Source: a virus
Reading direction: 5' to 3' (one strand)
Length of the DNA: 24,749 bases
IMG/VR virus record: IMGVR_UViG_3300027704_000150
Coordinates: 1 to 24,749 of that record
Shown here: one piece after another, positions 22,187-24,749 of the stretch
How positions within the stretch are numbered: position 1 is the first letter of the stretch
Layout of the letters: every line of letters begins with the position of its first letter
Made by a program: the position numbers and the translations under genes
Notes under the pieces: model-generated
Told to the model about the DNA's origin: nothing
Databases searched by the model: none
The model's input: only the letters and a program-made list of their open reading frames with translations

Positions 22187-22559
22187 TAGCCAAATATATG
22201 GTTTTGTAATGTTGCTGTATAGTCAGCAACTATTCAATCAACTATTTAATGCTGAGGAAAATGCTGAATGGGAGAAAATACAACCCATTGTAGGTGAGTT
22301 TCATGAAGCATTAAATGAGCAAAATAGATGGGATGCATATCAAAGGTGTATAAAATACAATGGCCTGGACAACATTGTTTTCACTGGTGTTAATGATTCA
22401 TATTACATGATGTACTGTATTAGCAATTACAGAGTACCTGGTATTGATATTGACCCAAAGGTTACGTCCTTTCATGAGAAAATATTGTATTATGTTTTTG
22501 TTAACATAGCAAAGAAGGCTCATAAGATATATAATAAATTTGGATCAAGACTTATCTAA
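22170..22559 (+). CDS. Unrecognised last gene of the plus-strand operon
   Basis: The 129-residue product (MQLGIDSQIYGFVMLLYSQQ) is not recognised. It looks helical and soluble, with a central charged region (NAEENAEWEKIQPIVGEFHE), a YMMYCISNYRVPG segment and a basic C-terminus (AKKAHKIYNKFGSRLI). The ATG at 22170 is preferred over the one at 22161 because AAGGA lies 8 bases before it. It overlaps the methyltransferase-like gene by 17 bases and is followed by a 106-base convergent gap, so it ends the operon. Confidence 0.68.
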   Translation: MQLGIDSQIYGFVMLLYSQQLFNQLFNAEENAEWEKIQPIVGEFHEALNEQNRWDAYQRCIKYNGLDNIVFTGVNDSYYMMYCISNYRVPGIDIDPKVTSFHEKILYYVFVNIAKKAHKIYNKFGSRLI

Positions 22560-22577
22560 CTAAATACTGCAGAGAGT

Positions 22578-22643
22578 ACAAACAAAACTAGTATTATACT
22601 TAGCACATAATAGTGGCCTCCGTTAATAAAGAAGTTTGTTTGT
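22578..22643. repeat. Inverted repeat in the convergent intergenic gap
   Basis: The arms ACAAACAAAACT (22578-22589) and AAGTTTGTTTGT (22632-22643) pair over 9 contiguous bp, then 2 more after a one-base bulge, around a 42-base loop that itself contains AGTATTATACT. It lies between two converging operons. It might act in transcription termination in both directions, but the stem is AT-rich and lacks a classic T-run, so this is weak. Confidence 0.35.
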
Positions 22644-22665
22644 AATTTGATAAGAAAATCTAACA

Positions 22666-23424
22666 TTATTTAATAAATGATGCATCGTATGGAGCAAGAG
22701 GCCAAACCAAATCTGTACCAGCAATTTCCTCTACAGCATTTTTCCACACATTTTCATCAAATATAACATAACCTAATGTTATTCTAGGCTCATTAGAGTA
22801 TGCTGTATGCCAAACTATCTTCTCGTGCTCTTCTTTCTTTCCATAATAACCAACCTTACACGACCAACCTGGTTGATCTTTAATTGTTACTACGTTCTCC
22901 TCATTCTCTCCGATATTAGGACGAGGTGAATTAGAACCAGTAGGGTTGATGTGTCTCCAATATCCATCCCCAGTTGGATTATATGTAAACAAAATATTGA
23001 AACTTGGAACATTCCAATTTGTATGCCAAGAGATATAACCTTGAGGAGGGTAAAACATTTTCAGTGCACAAAATCTATACCCAAGATAGTTACCTAAGGT
23101 ATCATCAAGCCACTGAGACTTGTCCATTAAAGGCCGGCCATCCTCTTCTGATATAGTACCAGATTTAATCCATGTCGCTACTTGGTTGAAGTCATAACCA
23201 TAACTATCAGGTGGAAATCCATCATGCTCCATATGTTTGAGAGACATTAGGCACTCCACAGAGCTTGCGTATTCAGCACGGTTTTCATTAAAGAATTTTG
23301 CGCCACGAGCCTTATATTTCTTATCCTTACCAAAGTTCTCGGCTAAGTCGAGGCTCCAGATGAAATCTTTCCATTCATCTAAATACGTCAAAATTTCCGA
23401 TTGTATTTGATATACTGGGGTCAT
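22666..23424 (-). CDS. Double-stranded beta-helix (2OG oxygenase-like) protein with H-x-N
   Basis: The 252-residue product resembles 2OG-Fe(II) oxygenases of marine T4-like phages. FCALKMFYPPQGYISWHTNW holds H134-T-N136 at the place of the usual H-x-D. SFNILFTYNPTGDGYWRHIN follows, then GWSCKVGYYG and EKIVWHTAYSNEPRITLGYV with H206 as distal histidine and R214 as possible 2OG ligand. The Asp-to-Asn change may alter or abolish iron binding, or the family may use it naturally. The ATG at 23422-23424 has AAGGA 8 bases upstream and lies inside the glycosyltransferase gene (50-base overlap). Substrate unknown. Confidence 0.65.
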   Translation of the reverse strand: MTPVYQIQSEILTYLDEWKDFIWSLDLAENFGKDKKYKARGAKFFNENRAEYASSVECLMSLKHMEHDGFPPDSYGYDFNQVATWIKSGTISEEDGRPLMDKSQWLDDTLGNYLGYRFCALKMFYPPQGYISWHTNWNVPSFNILFTYNPTGDGYWRHINPTGSNSPRPNIGENEENVVTIKDQPGWSCKVGYYGKKEEHEKIVWHTAYSNEPRITLGYVIFDENVWKNAVEEIAGTDLVWPLAPYDASFIK

Positions 23425-24259
23425 CTATTAATCCTTCATCCTGAATTCCGCCTGGAATGGTGTAATGGTGCATAACTTTTTGGTGTTTTTCACTTAACTC
23501 ATAATCACGATAGCCATTAACAAAGTTCCACTTTGGGTGAATTTCTTTAATTCTTACATTATAATTTTTGTAGTAGTTAGTTCTCCAAAAAGCATACGTA
23601 TCCCAAAACCATAGTGATTTAGGATGATTGAATTTCTTTTCCCAAACTTTCTTGCTTGTAATTTGTTCTTTGTAGTTTTCATACCATGCGTGTAACATCT
23701 CTAGTGTATGGGGCTTATTATTATATATAAACATTCCACAATGCCATTTCATACGGTAAACACCATTGTTAGCTGTAGGATCCCAAGAATGAATTGCATA
23801 TAAAGGTTTACCGTTTTTGGGATCACCACCCTCCCATATTAATTTTTTGTCTTCTTCTTCATAATGGGTAAGCTCTTTGTCGTTTGTAAAGTAAACAACT
23901 TTAGCATTATATGCTCTATTGATAGTCATAACCATATCATTATCATCTTGAAGTTCATCAAAAATGTATTTAATATTATCATGCTCACAATATGTGTCTG
24001 CATCCATATAACACGTCTTGTCATATGTTGTTTGATTGAGTGCCCACAGCTTTGCTCTGCAATGAACTGGAACATTGGTTATAATTTTATCAAAGATCTT
24101 ACTATCACGATTTTGATTAACCCAAGGCTCATGAGTAAATAGTGTACACTTCGCTTCAGGCCAGTAGTCTTTAACCGATTCAGCTGACATAACAGCTGCG
24201 TCATAATATGGTTTTGTTAAAGATCCGACATAAAGAAAACCATTATTCTGACTTGTCAT
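23375..24259 (-). CDS. GT-A-type glycosyltransferase 4
   Basis: The 294-residue product has the GT-A arrangement. FLYVGSLTKPYYDAAVMSAE is followed by CTLFTHEPW; LWALNQTTYDKTCYMDADTY then carries D86-A-D88 as the DxD motif. GVYRMKWHCGMFIYNN is the mid-domain strand, LWFWDTYAFWRTNYYKNYNV follows, and VMHHYTIPGG near the C-terminus resembles the terminal His-containing metal-binding segment of glycogenin/GT8-type enzymes. No membrane segment is seen. It overlaps the flanking genes by 17 and 50 bases. It differs clearly from the three plus-strand glycosyltransferases, which have D-L-D and shorter products. Donor and acceptor unknown. Confidence 0.75.
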   Translation of the reverse strand: MTSQNNGFLYVGSLTKPYYDAAVMSAESVKDYWPEAKCTLFTHEPWVNQNRDSKIFDKIITNVPVHCRAKLWALNQTTYDKTCYMDADTYCEHDNIKYIFDELQDDNDMVMTINRAYNAKVVYFTNDKELTHYEEEDKKLIWEGGDPKNGKPLYAIHSWDPTANNGVYRMKWHCGMFIYNNKPHTLEMLHAWYENYKEQITSKKVWEKKFNHPKSLWFWDTYAFWRTNYYKNYNVRIKEIHPKWNFVNGYRDYELSEKHQKVMHHYTIPGGIQDEGLIDDPSISNTIGNFDVFR

Positions 24260-24716
24260 CTTTATTCACATACTCTAACGCAATAAGTGCACCAACGGTT
24301 GCAATCACTTCCATAGTAGATTTAGATTTCCGAATCGCAGACTTCAACTCTCTGTTAGTTGAATTAGTAACAACAGGGAGTTCAAATGCTTCAACCTTTG
24401 CACCAAACAATCCCTCTTGCTTTTGCTTACCTTCCATATCTTTATGTTCAGACTCTTCTCTTTCACGAAGGCGATGAATCTTATTAATTTCTCGTTGTGT
24501 GTTTTTATTTAATTGGTCTTCAGGTACCTCTTTCTTGATATGATGCCAAGCTGCCTTATGCATAGGTGCAGAATCAATAGTATGGTTTTCCACACGATCA
24601 TCTGGCATTCTCAAAAAGAATGTAAGTACTGAACGTCCATCATTAGAAAAATAAGCATATATTATTTCACCGTCGCCGAAAGGCCATTCTGGTTCTTTTG
24701 TTTCTTCTTCAGCCAC
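24243..24716 (-). CDS. Unrecognised charged protein, start uncertain near window edge
   Basis: The product of 157 or more residues is not recognised. It has an acidic start (MAEEETKEPEWPFGDGEIIY), a beta-rich N-terminal part (SVLTFFLRMPDD), a highly charged middle (REINKIHRLREREESEHKDM) and a C-terminal EVIATVGALIALEYVNK that is hydrophobic but short. The GTG at 24714-24716 has GAGGAG 6 bases upstream, which supports it as the start. However, the frame stays open for the remaining 33 bases to the window edge, so a longer protein cannot be excluded. It overlaps the glycosyltransferase by 17 bases. Confidence 0.65.
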   Translation of the reverse strand: MAEEETKEPEWPFGDGEIIYAYFSNDGRSVLTFFLRMPDDRVENHTIDSAPMHKAAWHHIKKEVPEDQLNKNTQREINKIHRLREREESEHKDMEGKQKQEGLFGAKVEAFELPVVTNSTNRELKSAIRKSKSTMEVIATVGALIALEYVNKDDKSE

Positions 24717-24749
24717 TCTAGTCTCCTCACGTTTATCTTCATCAATGGG

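Noticed and set aside
17454-24259. DNA hypermodification pathway like T4 glucosyl-hydroxymethylcytosine or J-base systems
   Set aside because: No deoxynucleotide hydroxymethylase, TET/JBP signature or T4 alpha/beta-glucosyltransferase pattern is visible. The GT-A enzymes look more like protein or polysaccharide glycosyltransferases. It cannot be fully excluded.
1-24749. tRNA genes, CRISPR arrays, insertion sequences, integrase or attachment sites
   Set aside because: No cloverleaf-like sequence, regular short repeats, transposase or integrase motifs were seen on reading both strands.

Overview
The window is an interior piece of the genome of a T4-like tailed phage (contractile-tail myovirus, class Caudoviricetes). 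From right to left on the minus strand it carries the T4 late structural block in canonical order: neck proteins gp13 and gp14, tail terminator gp15, terminase gp16 and gp17, sheath gp18, tube gp19, portal gp20, prohead core proteins, protease gp21, scaffold gp22 and major capsid gp23. The beginning of uvsY follows and runs off the left edge. The proteins look like those of marine T4-like phages. AT-rich non-structural genes and a gene resembling the alphaproteobacterial Usg family suggest an alphaproteobacterial host, possibly SAR11/Pelagibacter; this host assignment is inference.

Layout: 1-2154 holds uvsY (partial), a 2OG-Fe(II) oxygenase fused to an HD-like domain, a tail-tube-like structural gene and the Usg-like gene, all behind a late promoter that follows a strong terminator after gp23. 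2211-15950 is the head, packaging, tail and neck block, with TATAAATA T4-type late promoters upstream of gp22, the gp67-like gene and gp18, plus a variant upstream of gp19. A staphylococcal-nuclease-like gene lies between the two terminase subunits. 15954-17396 holds four overlapping genes for small beta-rich, probably tail-appendage, proteins, led by another TATAAATA.

At 17415-17430 two late-promoter-like octamers lie back to back. The plus-strand one faces an eight-gene operon (17454-22559) in which every junction overlaps: an Asp/Asn-hydroxylase-like protein, a radical SAM enzyme, an unknown, three related GT-A glycosyltransferases, a methyltransferase-like protein and another unknown. It meets, tail to tail, a minus-strand group (22666-24716) with another double-stranded beta-helix oxygenase-like protein, a fourth glycosyltransferase and an unknown protein. 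This roughly 7 kb of oxygenase, radical SAM, glycosyltransferase and methyltransferase genes beside the tail-appendage genes is the most interesting part. It reads as an uncharacterised modification pathway acting on a virion protein, a host surface glycan or a small molecule.

No tRNA, CRISPR array, insertion sequence or integrase was seen, and no stretch above 300 bases lacks a gene.
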